From Anabaena sphaerica FACHB-251 (GTDB taxonomy: Bacteria; Cyanobacteriota; Cyanobacteriia; Cyanobacteriales; Nostocaceae): a DNA stretch of 41,369 bases. The stretch covers positions 1-41,369 of the forward strand of contig NZ_JACJQU010000030.1 of assembly GCF_014696825.1 (NCBI RefSeq). The letters run 5' to 3'. Positions 16,647 through 24,867 of this stretch are shown in pieces. Position numbers and translations under genes: made by a program. Position 1 is the first letter of the stretch, and every line of letters begins with the position of its first letter. The notes beneath the pieces were generated by a model that was not told where the DNA came from, searched no databases, and saw only the letters and a list, made by a program, of their open reading frames with translations.

Positions 16647-17813
16647 TTATCGTCTTACCCCCCCATAGAGTCCCGCTATATGCAGAATTTGTTGAGCGAT
16701 CGCATCCCAAGTATGATATTTGAGGACTTTTTGGCGTGCAGCTTGTCCGAGATTTTGACGGAGTTCAGGCGATCGCCATAATTTTTCTAAAGCATCTGCT
16801 AGTGCGATAGCATCACCAGGAGGACAAAGAATACCATTCACCCCCGGCTCAATTAAATCGACTAATTGCCCAATTCCACTTACAACCACAGGCAAACCAG
16901 CCGCCATATATTCATAAACTTTCAAAGGTGAAAAATAAAAATCTGATTGTGCTGGATAGGGTGCAACTGCCACATCCATTTTTGCTAAAAATTCAGGAAC
17001 TTGATCTGGATTGACTGCCCCAGTAAATTGAGTATCAGCATCTAATCCCCGTGCGGATAATTCAGCTTCGATATTTTCTCTTTCTGGACCATCACCAACA
17101 ATTAAAAGTCTGGCATTAGGAACTTTTTGATGCAGTCGTGCAAAAGCTTCTGTGAGAATTGGTAAACCATGCCACGGTTTTAATGTTCCCACAAATCCCA
17201 CCGTAAAATTTTCTGATTGAGTAGAAGTATTAATAGTAGAAAACCGTTCAGGATTTACAGCATTAGGGATGACATGAACTTTGCTACTATCCACATAATT
17301 CATTAAATAGGTTTTCACTTCCTCAGAAACAGCAATCAAAGCTGTAGCAGCTTGAAAAACCCGACGTGCCACTTTTTCAGCACTATCAACATCTATCAAA
17401 CCGCGATGCTTTGCTTGTTCTGTAATCAAAGGAGAATTGACCTCTAATAAACCAGGAATACCCTTTTCTTTGGCAAATTCCATCGCGCCATAACTCCACA
17501 GAGAATAACGTTCATAAATAAGATCAAAATTTCCCAATTCCTGCAAATATAAACGTAAATCAGAATTAATTCCTAAAGAAATTTGTTCCCTAATAGCCCT
17601 TTCCACTTTAGGAATACCAGGCAGTTGATGAACAATAATATTAGCAATATTAGCTAAATCTGTCGGTGCTGTTCCCCCAATTCGAGTCGCAAACAATTCA
17701 ATTTCACAACTTTGTTTTTGTAATGCTCGTATCACTTCCTGAACATGAATAGAACATCCTTTTTGACCAAATATAGGAATTCCGGCATCAGCACAAACAT
17801 AAGCAACTCTCAC
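16647..17813 (-). CDS. glycosyltransferase, GT4 family
   Basis: The 388-residue GT-B enzyme has an N-terminal acceptor domain with the glycine-rich start AYVCADAGIPIFGQKGCSIH and a C-terminal donor domain with VGFVGTLKPWHGLPIL, LLIVGDGPERENIEAEL, and SPLKVYEYMAAGLPVVVSG, the nucleotide-sugar site where the EX7E region lies. It should be a retaining transferase that adds one sugar to a glycan or lipid-linked acceptor at the cytoplasmic face; donor and acceptor cannot be told. The start is GTG at 17813, which overlaps the TGA of the upstream glycosyltransferase (GTGA), a sign of translational coupling. One base separates its stop from the ABC exporter start. Confidence 0.9.
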   Translation of the reverse strand: MRVAYVCADAGIPIFGQKGCSIHVQEVIRALQKQSCEIELFATRIGGTAPTDLANIANIIVHQLPGIPKVERAIREQISLGINSDLRLYLQELGNFDLIYERYSLWSYGAMEFAKEKGIPGLLEVNSPLITEQAKHRGLIDVDSAEKVARRVFQAATALIAVSEEVKTYLMNYVDSSKVHVIPNAVNPERFSTINTSTQSENFTVGFVGTLKPWHGLPILTEAFARLHQKVPNARLLIVGDGPERENIEAELSARGLDADTQFTGAVNPDQVPEFLAKMDVAVAPYPAQSDFYFSPLKVYEYMAAGLPVVVSGIGQLVDLIEPGVNGILCPPGDAIALADALEKLWRSPELRQNLGQAARQKVLKYHTWDAIAQQILHIAGLYGGVRR

Positions 17814-19066
17814 CTTAATACCTCCTCTGCGTCTCTCCGTCTCTGCGTGCCAAATAATTTCCGTAAAATTTGAGTATTACGCTCAATATCAAACTCAGAT
17901 GCAATTAAATTCATAGCTTGCGTTGATAACTTAACCCGCAAAGCTGAATCACTGAGAAGTTCCTGAAGTGAAATCGCTAATTTCTCAGGATGATTTTGTG
18001 GCACAATCAACCCAGTTTCACCATGACGCACTACTTCAGGAATACCAGTTACATCTGTACTTACACAGGGCGTTCCTAATGCCATCGCTTCTAATAAAAC
18101 TGTAGGTAGTCCATCCCGGTTGCCATCTTTACCAATTACATAAGGTGCTGCAAACACAGCCGCTTGTTGCACTAATTGAAACACTTCATTTTGCGGACGT
18201 GGACCAATAATTTCTACCAAAAATGACAATTCTAAATCTTGAATTTGTTGTTTTAATGCTGTTTCTAATGAACCCGTACCCACAATTTGACATTGAAATT
18301 CATAATTTTTTTGTTTGAGAATTGCACAAGCATCTATTAAAATAGACATTCCTTTTTTTTCAACCAAACGCCCAACAGAAATAATTACAGGAGGACGTTG
18401 AGCAGGTGAAGAATATTGTAATCTTACTAAATTCAAACCATTATAAATACGTTGAATTTTTTGTTTAGCTTGAGGATATTTTGTTTGTAAATAATTGAGG
18501 TTGTAATCACTAACAGTTACCACTGTCGCAGCATCTTGTAATTTACGTTCCATATCTGCAAAATCAACACTTTCATGAAAGATATCTTTAGCATGAGCCG
18601 TGAAGGTATAAGGAATGCCCGTGAAATGAGATGCTAATCTAGCTACACTGGTGGCTACAGTGCCAAAGTGAGCGTGTAAATGAGTGATACCTTTGAGTTT
18701 TGCTTCCCGTGCTAACCATGCAGCTTGATAGACGGTGCTTGCTTGTTCACCTTCAGCAACTGCCAACTTTGACCAAAAATCAGGAATGACTTTACTGGCC
18801 TCTTGTAATTCTGCCCAAAAATAGCTGGCTGCTGTGGGAGCAAGACTATTGAGAGATACACTCACACGACCTTGAATTGGTTTTTTAATGTAAGTGACAG
18901 GCGCTCTGACTTGGGAAATAATGTTTTGAAAGTGAGTATCACTGGGCGGTCTTAACGCGAAAATTTCAATGTTTAAACCAGCCGCTTCATGCGCCAAAAT
19001 TTCATTAACGACAAAGGTTTCTGAATAGCGGGGATAACGTTTAAGAACGTAACCAACAATGGGCAT
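17810..19066 (-). CDS. glycosyltransferase, GT4 family (exopolysaccharide type)
   Basis: The 418-residue GT-B enzyme begins VGYVLKRYPRYSETFVVNEI, the start typical of colanic-acid or exopolysaccharide glycosyltransferases, with HLHAHFGTVATSVARLAS in the N-domain. The donor domain has VGRLVEKKGMSILIDA, IVGTGSLETALKQQI and the EX7E stretch DGLPTVLLEAMALGTPCV. The last dozen residues, GTQRRRDAEEVLR, come from a CTCTGCG dispersed repeat at 17821-17851, so the natural C-terminus ended near LRKLF. It is second in the cluster and coupled by a 4-base overlap to the next gene. A short TTCGTAATTCG tandem repeat separates it from the gene upstream. Confidence 0.9.
   Translation of the reverse strand: MPIVGYVLKRYPRYSETFVVNEILAHEAAGLNIEIFALRPPSDTHFQNIISQVRAPVTYIKKPIQGRVSVSLNSLAPTAASYFWAELQEASKVIPDFWSKLAVAEGEQASTVYQAAWLAREAKLKGITHLHAHFGTVATSVARLASHFTGIPYTFTAHAKDIFHESVDFADMERKLQDAATVVTVSDYNLNYLQTKYPQAKQKIQRIYNGLNLVRLQYSSPAQRPPVIISVGRLVEKKGMSILIDACAILKQKNYEFQCQIVGTGSLETALKQQIQDLELSFLVEIIGPRPQNEVFQLVQQAAVFAAPYVIGKDGNRDGLPTVLLEAMALGTPCVSTDVTGIPEVVRHGETGLIVPQNHPEKLAISLQELLSDSALRVKLSTQAMNLIASEFDIERNTQILRKLFGTQRRRDAEEVLR
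17821..17851. repeat. CTCTGCG dispersed repeat forming the 3' end of a gene
   Basis: CCTCCTCTGCGTCTCTCCG and TCTCTGCGTGCC make up the last codons of the glycosyltransferase gene. It is the third member of this repeat family within a coding region in the window. Confidence 0.7.
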
Positions 19067-19067
19067 A

Positions 19068-19106
19068 ATTTGTAGTTCGTAATTCGTAATTCGTAGTTCG
19101 TAATTG
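19068..19106. repeat. short tandem repeat TTCGTAATTCGTAG
   Basis: Four or five copies of a 7-base unit (TTCGTAA / TTCGTAG) fill the gap between two glycosyltransferase genes. This is a short tandemly repeated sequence of the kind common in heterocystous cyanobacteria. Confidence 0.7.
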
Positions 19107-19142
19107 GGAAAATGATGTATTTATTCCCCCTGACTTCTTTAT

Positions 19143-20429
19143 TTAAGAAGCTTGTTTTGATGGATGATGAACAGGCAGGAGTATTTCGTCTATAAATTGA
19201 GAAATGTGGTTGAGTCCGTTGAGATTAACAAAGTTACGAATCTGTGGTTTCTCGGTTTCTTGTGTTAACCAATCTGTCAATGCTTGAGATGTGAGGTGAT
19301 GAGGGTGTAGCACATCAACTAAGCCAAGTGACTGTAAGCGTTCGGCACGGACTAACTGCTCTCGACGGGGTTTAATTCGGGGTACAATGAGCGATCGCTT
19401 TTGAAATGACAGCAATTCACAAGTTGTATTGTATCCACCCATCGCAATGACGCGCTCGGCCTGATTTATCAACAATGTCGGCTCAGATAAATATTTCAAT
19501 ACTCGCAAATTATCACGTTTAGCAGCCAACTTTTGCAGCCGTTGCTGTACCTCTTGCGGCATGAAAGGACCCGTCAAAATGATGCCGTTCATCTCTGGTG
19601 GTAGTTCAGCAGTAGCAAAGGTTTCTGCTAACCGCGCTCCATCTTGTCCACCACCTAGCAAGCATAATGCTAATCGTCCTGATGGCAAATTGAGTGATTT
19701 AAAAGCCTGAATGCTTTCAATATCCATAAACTTGAGGCGGTTACGTTGATCAAGATAGCCTGTGTAGCGGAGTTTATTAACAGTATTGGGGTGGAAATTA
19801 TATTCCTGTGCTAAATCATAGATGCTGGGATCTCCATACACCCAAACAGCATCATAATAAGTTTGAATAGCCTCTTCATTAGCCAGACGTTTCCAATCTC
19901 GCTGTACGGATGCAGGTTCATCTAGCACATCCCGTAAACCGAGAATGCAGCGTGTTTCTCCTTGGCTACGCAAGTAATTCAATGTTGGTTCTAGTTCTCT
20001 GACTGCCCCTCTGGGTACATTATCGACAATGAAAATATCGGGTTTAAAAGTTTTGATTGTGGTGAGAATAACTTGCGATCGCAGTGTAATTATTTCCTGC
20101 AATGACAAATCTAATCTTCGTGCCTGATATTTACCATCAATGTTTTTGTACAGAGCAGGTAAGCTCAAACAATCAACGCCTTGAGGTGTCGGTACATTGC
20201 CACCATCCTGTATGCCACTAATCATCAAAACATCAGTTTCTAGAGGTGAATATCCTAATGTTTGTGCAATTAAGAAATTGCGGCGTTTGTGTCCCAATCC
20301 CATTGTGTCATGAGAATATAAAGCAATGCGACACTTACGAGAATTGCTAGATGAACTACTAACCTCCACAGACTCTTCTTTAGCCACCGTTAGTCCTATT
20401 TTTTTAGAGTAAGTTAATAAGTTTTTCAT
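19143..20429 (-). CDS. predicted glycosyltransferase, MurG/GT28-like (COG4671 type)
   Basis: The 428-residue protein has ALYSHDTMGLGHKRRNFLIA near the start, the His-containing glycine-rich loop of this class, then DIFIVDNVPRGAVRELEPTL and LGLRDVLDEPASVQRDW. The C-terminal domain has LCLLGGGQDGARLAETFA and AMGGYNTTCELLSFQKRSLI, the GT28-like UDP-sugar site. The C-terminal KPRREQLVRAERLQSLGLVD is typical of COG4671 predicted glycosyltransferases, whose reaction is not known. An ATG at 20453 is in frame, but AGGA lies 6 bases before the ATG at 20429, so I prefer the latter. It is probably the first gene of the cluster running to 13739. Confidence 0.85.
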   Translation of the reverse strand: MKNLLTYSKKIGLTVAKEESVEVSSSSSNSRKCRIALYSHDTMGLGHKRRNFLIAQTLGYSPLETDVLMISGIQDGGNVPTPQGVDCLSLPALYKNIDGKYQARRLDLSLQEIITLRSQVILTTIKTFKPDIFIVDNVPRGAVRELEPTLNYLRSQGETRCILGLRDVLDEPASVQRDWKRLANEEAIQTYYDAVWVYGDPSIYDLAQEYNFHPNTVNKLRYTGYLDQRNRLKFMDIESIQAFKSLNLPSGRLALCLLGGGQDGARLAETFATAELPPEMNGIILTGPFMPQEVQQRLQKLAAKRDNLRVLKYLSEPTLLINQAERVIAMGGYNTTCELLSFQKRSLIVPRIKPRREQLVRAERLQSLGLVDVLHPHHLTSQALTDWLTQETEKPQIRNFVNLNGLNHISQFIDEILLPVHHPSKQAS

Positions 20430-20453
20430 GGGCAATCCTGACAAATTTTTCAT

Positions 20454-21079
20454 TAGGGTAATTAACTACAACTTAAGCATTCAGTTATTAGCCAAAACTA
20501 AATTGCTGCCGAATTTATAAGTTTTGAGTAGAGCAATTTACACCTTTGTAAGTTTTTCATTTTTCAGTTGCTTGCAGACGGCTTATAGCTTATACAACAA
20601 CAATGATTAATGGCGATTGATGAATTTGCGCTTAAATCAGAGACAGAAAAAAACAGGCAGGACTAATAAATAACTCTTATTTCTGATAGCGGATTGTTGT
20701 ATCAGCCATAATGCTTTGAGCTTATTTAATTGATTTATCACTTGATAAATTCTCTCCAACAATTGAATTTAACAGGGAAAAATAGTAGTATCATTCTTGT
20801 ACTCGTTGGCTAGATGGATTTTACAAACCTTGTTTCTCAAATAGAATATTAAGATTTGATTTTGATTTCTTTAAGATTTCTTAAAGATTATTGCTAACAT
20901 ATCAATTCCTCATGAAAAGTGCATGAAAAATAGATGAAAGTTTTCTCATCTTTAAATAATTATCAGTCTCCAAAATTCATCTGCATGAAATAACGGTAAT
21001 TTTGAATAGCCCAATTTGCATGAGTTTAACCGTGATATGGGAATGGGAAAACTAAGTTCAAAATAGGAAACAGGAAAAA
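20454..21079. other. intergenic region between divergent genes, with phased repeats
   Basis: This 626-base AT-rich spacer separates the glycosyltransferase cluster (minus) from the two-component operon (plus) and must hold both promoters. The right half carries two sets of 11-bp-phased direct repeats described separately. No gene, RNA gene or clear sigma-70 promoter can be assigned by eye. Confidence 0.5.
20846..20940 (+). promoter_or_regulatory. two arrays of 11-bp-phased direct repeats, candidate response-regulator operator
   Basis: GATT recurs at 20853, 20864, 20875 and 20886, exactly 11 bases apart, and the last two units are TTCTTTAAGAT and TTCTTAAAGAT back to back (20867-20888). A second set follows: ATGAAA at 20912, 20923 and 20934, again exactly 11 apart. 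Direct repeats with one-helical-turn spacing are the usual binding pattern of OmpR/PhoB-family dimers. The array lies about 160 bases upstream of the kinase of an OmpR-family pair, so autoregulation is a natural guess. Confidence 0.45.
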
Positions 21080-21100
21080 TTGAAATCAAGAATATTGAAA

Positions 21101-22672
21101 ATGATCATGATAATAAATCGTTTTCGTGAGCGCATATCTATTTTAAAAATATCTCAGTTATTTTTAATTTGGCAGCAAGTATTTGGAGAAGTCCGCACCC
21201 GAATTTTGCTGTGGTATTTGCTGATTTTAGGAATAACCTTTCTCATTGCCATTCCCGCATTTCGCTACCATCTCTATCACAGCATTGATGAGCGTGTTCG
21301 GCATAATATGGCAGCAGATATCAAAGCTTTCCAGGCATTGATGAACGGACAAACTTTGATACCAGAAGATGGACTCACTGATGATAAATCACAACAAGAA
21401 ATGGTCATCAGTCCCAAGCAATTAAACTTGTTAATATCTGAACAATTAGAAATTACTGTTCTCAAATCAGTAGAAGACTTAAAGAAGCTTTTCAGGTCTT
21501 ATTTGTTATATCGGCTACCCAAAGATGAATCCTATTTCATCACTTTTATAGATGGTGAACTCTATAAATCCAGTCCTAGCGCCCGTCCTAAGCTCCTAGC
21601 TAGAAATTCACTATTAATGAGACAGTGGGCAAAACAGACTTATGCAGAAAAGGGAGAGAAGGAATTTCTCACCTCTAATGTTAGTAATATTATGTACATT
21701 GTGGAACCGATTACTATCAATGGAGAAACACGGGGGGTGTTCGTGGTTGCCCACAACACTGCTGGGGATAGGACACAAGCTCTAGAAGCGGTGACAGCAA
21801 TTATTGAAGTTTCCAGCTTAGTTTTTGTGCTGTCGTTAATTTTGGCTTGGTTAGCTACGGGACGGATACTGAATCCTCTAAGGACAATTATCACCACTGC
21901 TCATGCTATTAGTGAGTCAGATTTAACACAAAGGTTGCCAGTAAGAGATAAGGGAGAATTGGGAGAACTGGCCACAACATTCAACGAAATGATGGATAGA
22001 CTCGAAGCAGCTTTTGCCAGTCAGCGTGAATTTGTGAATGATGCTGGACATGAACTGCGAACACCGATCACCATCATTCGTGGACATTTAGAACTGATGG
22101 GAGATGACCCCCAAGAACAACAGGAAACCCTGATCATGGTGATGGGAGAACTAGACCGGATGAGCCGTTTAGTTGATGATCTAATTTTGCTGGCTAAAGC
22201 AGAACGGGCAGACTTTTTACAGGTAGCAACGGTGAATGTGGCAGAGTTAACCCAAGAGTTATTTATGAAAGCCCAAGCACTGGCAGAAAGAGATTGGCAA
22301 TTGGATGCTGTGCCGAAAGGTCAGATTGTTGTTGATCGCCAAAGAATTACCGAAGCTATCATGAATCTGGCGCAGAATGCTACTCAGCATACTAAGAAGA
22401 GTGATACTATTTCCATCGGTTCAGCGATCGCCAAAGGAAAAGTACGCTTCTGGGTACGTGATACAGGCGAAGGTATTCCACTGGTTGATCAAAAAAGGAT
22501 TTTTGAACGATTTGCCCGCACTTCCCACAGTCGTCGTCGTTCAGAAGGTGCGGGTTTGGGACTTTCTATTGTCCGAGCGATCGCAGAAGCTCATGGTGGG
22601 CAAGTATTACTTCGCAGTCAGTTAGGGAAAGGTTCGATGTTTACCATCGTCTTACCTCTAGATCCTCCATGA
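21101..22672 (+). CDS. membrane sensor histidine kinase (HAMP-HisKA-HATPase)
   Basis: The protein has a first membrane helix (LLWYLLILGITFLIAIPAF), a periplasmic sensor region of about 180 residues with no recognisable named domain, and a second helix (VSSLVFVLSLILAWLA). It continues with HAMP (NPLRTIITTAHAISESDLTQ), HisKA with the H-box FVNDAGHELRTPITIIRGHL (phospho-acceptor His317 from this start), and an HATPase domain with IMNLAQNATQH, DTGEGIP and GAGLGLSIV. All catalytic boxes are intact. A TTG at 21080 would add seven residues; neither start has a well-spaced ribosome binding site. The cognate response regulator starts 74 bases downstream. The stimulus is unknown. Confidence 0.9.
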   Translation: MIMIINRFRERISILKISQLFLIWQQVFGEVRTRILLWYLLILGITFLIAIPAFRYHLYHSIDERVRHNMAADIKAFQALMNGQTLIPEDGLTDDKSQQEMVISPKQLNLLISEQLEITVLKSVEDLKKLFRSYLLYRLPKDESYFITFIDGELYKSSPSARPKLLARNSLLMRQWAKQTYAEKGEKEFLTSNVSNIMYIVEPITINGETRGVFVVAHNTAGDRTQALEAVTAIIEVSSLVFVLSLILAWLATGRILNPLRTIITTAHAISESDLTQRLPVRDKGELGELATTFNEMMDRLEAAFASQREFVNDAGHELRTPITIIRGHLELMGDDPQEQQETLIMVMGELDRMSRLVDDLILLAKAERADFLQVATVNVAELTQELFMKAQALAERDWQLDAVPKGQIVVDRQRITEAIMNLAQNATQHTKKSDTISIGSAIAKGKVRFWVRDTGEGIPLVDQKRIFERFARTSHSRRRSEGAGLGLSIVRAIAEAHGGQVLLRSQLGKGSMFTIVLPLDPP

Positions 22673-22746
22673 AAGGGGTGTAGGGGAAGCAGGGGGAAGA
22701 ATAATTTCTTTGTTCATAACGACAATTTTTAACTGCTAACCTATTT

Positions 22747-23415
22747 ATGCCTAACATTCTCATTGTTGAAGATGAACCCCGAATTGCGTCATTTATTCAA
22801 AAAGGATTGCGATCGCAAGGATTCACAACCACAATTGTTACAGATGGGTTGTCTGTGCTGGATGTGATCCAAAGTAGCACTTTTGATTTATTAATTCTGG
22901 ATCTGCGGTTGCCTGGAAAAGATGGATTTGAAGTTCTCGAAGAACTGCGGGGACAGGGAGAAGACATACCAGTAATTATCCTTTCTGCTCGCAGTGACAT
23001 TCATGATAAAGTTGCAGGACTAGAAGGGGGTGCAGATGATTATGTTACTAAACCCTTCCGATTTGAAGAACTACTGGCACGGGTAAGATTGCGGTTACGA
23101 AGTGCTAGACCCGTTAGAGATGCTCAAGAGTTTACCCTGAAAGCTGGTAACGTGGTACTAGATTTACGGACTCGACAAGTCAAATTAGGCGATCGCATCA
23201 TAGAATTACCTGCCCGTGAATTTGCAATGGCAGAAATGTTTTGTCGGCATCCAGGACAAGTCATCAGTCGAGAACAACTGCTAGATTCTGTTTGGGGTTA
23301 CGACTATAACCCAGGTTCTAATATTGTCGATGTGTATGTCGGTTATCTCCGCAAGAAACTTGGCAGCAATGTAATTGAGACAGTGAGAGGTATGGGATAT
23401 CGTTTACGAACATAG
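22747..23415 (+). CDS. OmpR-family response regulator
   Basis: The 222-residue protein has a receiver domain with the acidic pocket VEDEPR, phospho-acceptor Asp52 (LLILDLRLPGKDG), the conserved Thr/Ser (ILSARS) and Lys (DDYVTKPF). A winged-helix domain follows (RQVKLGDRIIELPAREFAMA, REQLLDSVWGYDYNPGSNIV, VYVGYLRKKLG and a GMGYRLRT end). It is a DNA-binding transcription factor, almost certainly phosphorylated by the kinase encoded just upstream. The 11-bp-phased repeats at 20846-20940 are good candidates for its binding site. Confidence 0.93.
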   Translation: MPNILIVEDEPRIASFIQKGLRSQGFTTTIVTDGLSVLDVIQSSTFDLLILDLRLPGKDGFEVLEELRGQGEDIPVIILSARSDIHDKVAGLEGGADDYVTKPFRFEELLARVRLRLRSARPVRDAQEFTLKAGNVVLDLRTRQVKLGDRIIELPAREFAMAEMFCRHPGQVISREQLLDSVWGYDYNPGSNIVDVYVGYLRKKLGSNVIETVRGMGYRLRT

Positions 23416-23563
23416 TACAGGAGGCAAGAGGCAGAAGGCAGGAGTTCTTAATTTTGGATTTTGGATTGTTTTTGTCAACTCCAATCTAAAATGTTTCTCC
23501 CTTACACCCTTACACCCTACCATAACAGGAACGGATTCAAGTTTATCTGGGTCGTTGTGGAAT

Positions 23564-24688
23564 ATGAAACAGCAACACAACTTAGATAAACAGACCTTCA
23601 TTAGGTCAAATATCCCCTTGGAATCAACTAATTTAACCCCAGACACAAGCAATTTTAAGTATTGGATCAGCCATCTGAAAGTTGGCCAAAAGATTGGTAT
23701 TGGATATGGACTGCTTTTGAGTATTGCTGTTTTGGGAACTAGCATTGGATTTTTGATTGCAGATCATTACCAGCGACAAGCCCAGAAACGAGAAGAGGCA
23801 GCAATTCAAGAGTTATATCAAATGTCCCAACTCAAAACTATTGTGTTTCGTGTTCGTACGAACCAACATAAGCTGCTTTTATATATGGATCAACCAAAAA
23901 GATGGCAGGAACAATATACTTTATTACTGAAATATGTTGAACAAGCTAGACAAATTTGGTTTGATTTTCAAGCCAACTACAATATTGAAAATCCTATTAT
24001 TTATGATTCTCTAATTGAGCAGAAAGCCGTTTATCGCTTATTGCAAAACTATAAAGGATTTGATGCTTACTTACAACACACGGGAACTTTGTTTCAGGCT
24101 AACAATCCCAGTCAATTATCACCAAATGAGATTAGAGCAGCACAAACTCAACTGTTTAATTTCATGCACGGCTCATCAGTTTTCAGGATTGACGATTTTC
24201 TCGATGATATCACAAGGCTTGTAGAAGTGATAGCCCAGGAGTATCAGCAAGCTAATTGGGAACTCAAAAGGGTAGAAAAATTACGTCTGTATATTATTTT
24301 AGGTAGCTTATCACTATCAATTGCGATTGCCACATTATTAGCAATTTACACCAGTCGCACCATTGCTCGTCCTATTCAAGTAGTCACTCATATTGCTCAA
24401 CAGGTGACAGAAGAATGTAATTTTGATTTGCAAGCACCCGTAACAACTAACGATGAAGTAGGAATTTTAGCTGCTTCTCTCAATCGGCTCATTTTGGAAG
24501 TTAAACAACTCATCAAAGTCCAAAATGATGCCAATGAACAACTAGAAATATACAGTCAGATATTGGAAGAAAAAGTACGCGAACGAACGCTGGAGTTAAA
24601 CGAGAAAAATCTCAGTTTAGAGTTGACATTAGAAGAATTACGTCGTACTCAAGCTCAACTCATAGAAACAGAACAAAATGGTGAGTAA
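23564..24688 (+). CDS. membrane HAMP sensor lacking the kinase core (truncated sensor kinase)
   Basis: The protein has a membrane helix (GIGYGLLLSIAVLGTSIGFL), an extracytoplasmic helical sensor region of about 170 residues, a second helix (LYIILGSLSLSIAIATLLAI), a HAMP domain (SRTIARPIQVVTHIAQQVTE) and a long coiled coil ending LEELRRTQAQLIETEQNGE. In cyanobacterial sensor kinases this last motif (RTQAQLI.TEKM) is followed at once by SSLGQLVAG.AHEINNP, the H-box. Here it is replaced by NGE and a stop. No kinase-domain remnant is found in the 179 bases to the next gene. It may be a broken kinase or a stand-alone sensor. The ATG at 23564 is preferred over an in-frame TTG three codons upstream. 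It lies downstream of the two-component pair, separated by 148 bases with a GGCAAGA repeat. Confidence 0.75.
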   Translation: MKQQHNLDKQTFIRSNIPLESTNLTPDTSNFKYWISHLKVGQKIGIGYGLLLSIAVLGTSIGFLIADHYQRQAQKREEAAIQELYQMSQLKTIVFRVRTNQHKLLLYMDQPKRWQEQYTLLLKYVEQARQIWFDFQANYNIENPIIYDSLIEQKAVYRLLQNYKGFDAYLQHTGTLFQANNPSQLSPNEIRAAQTQLFNFMHGSSVFRIDDFLDDITRLVEVIAQEYQQANWELKRVEKLRLYIILGSLSLSIAIATLLAIYTSRTIARPIQVVTHIAQQVTEECNFDLQAPVTTNDEVGILAASLNRLILEVKQLIKVQNDANEQLEIYSQILEEKVRERTLELNEKNLSLELTLEELRRTQAQLIETEQNGE

Positions 24689-24867
24689 GGTACAAAAAAT
24701 GCATCTAAATTTACTAATAAAAACGGTTCTTGCGTTATTTATTTTTATGAAAAATACTGCTCAGTTGATTTCCTAACTAAGCACTTTGGCTGTTAGAACA
24801 TGGTTGATTGCACAAAGCCTTGAAAGAACTGAGTTTATACTCAGAAATCAGCACTTGTCTATATGAT

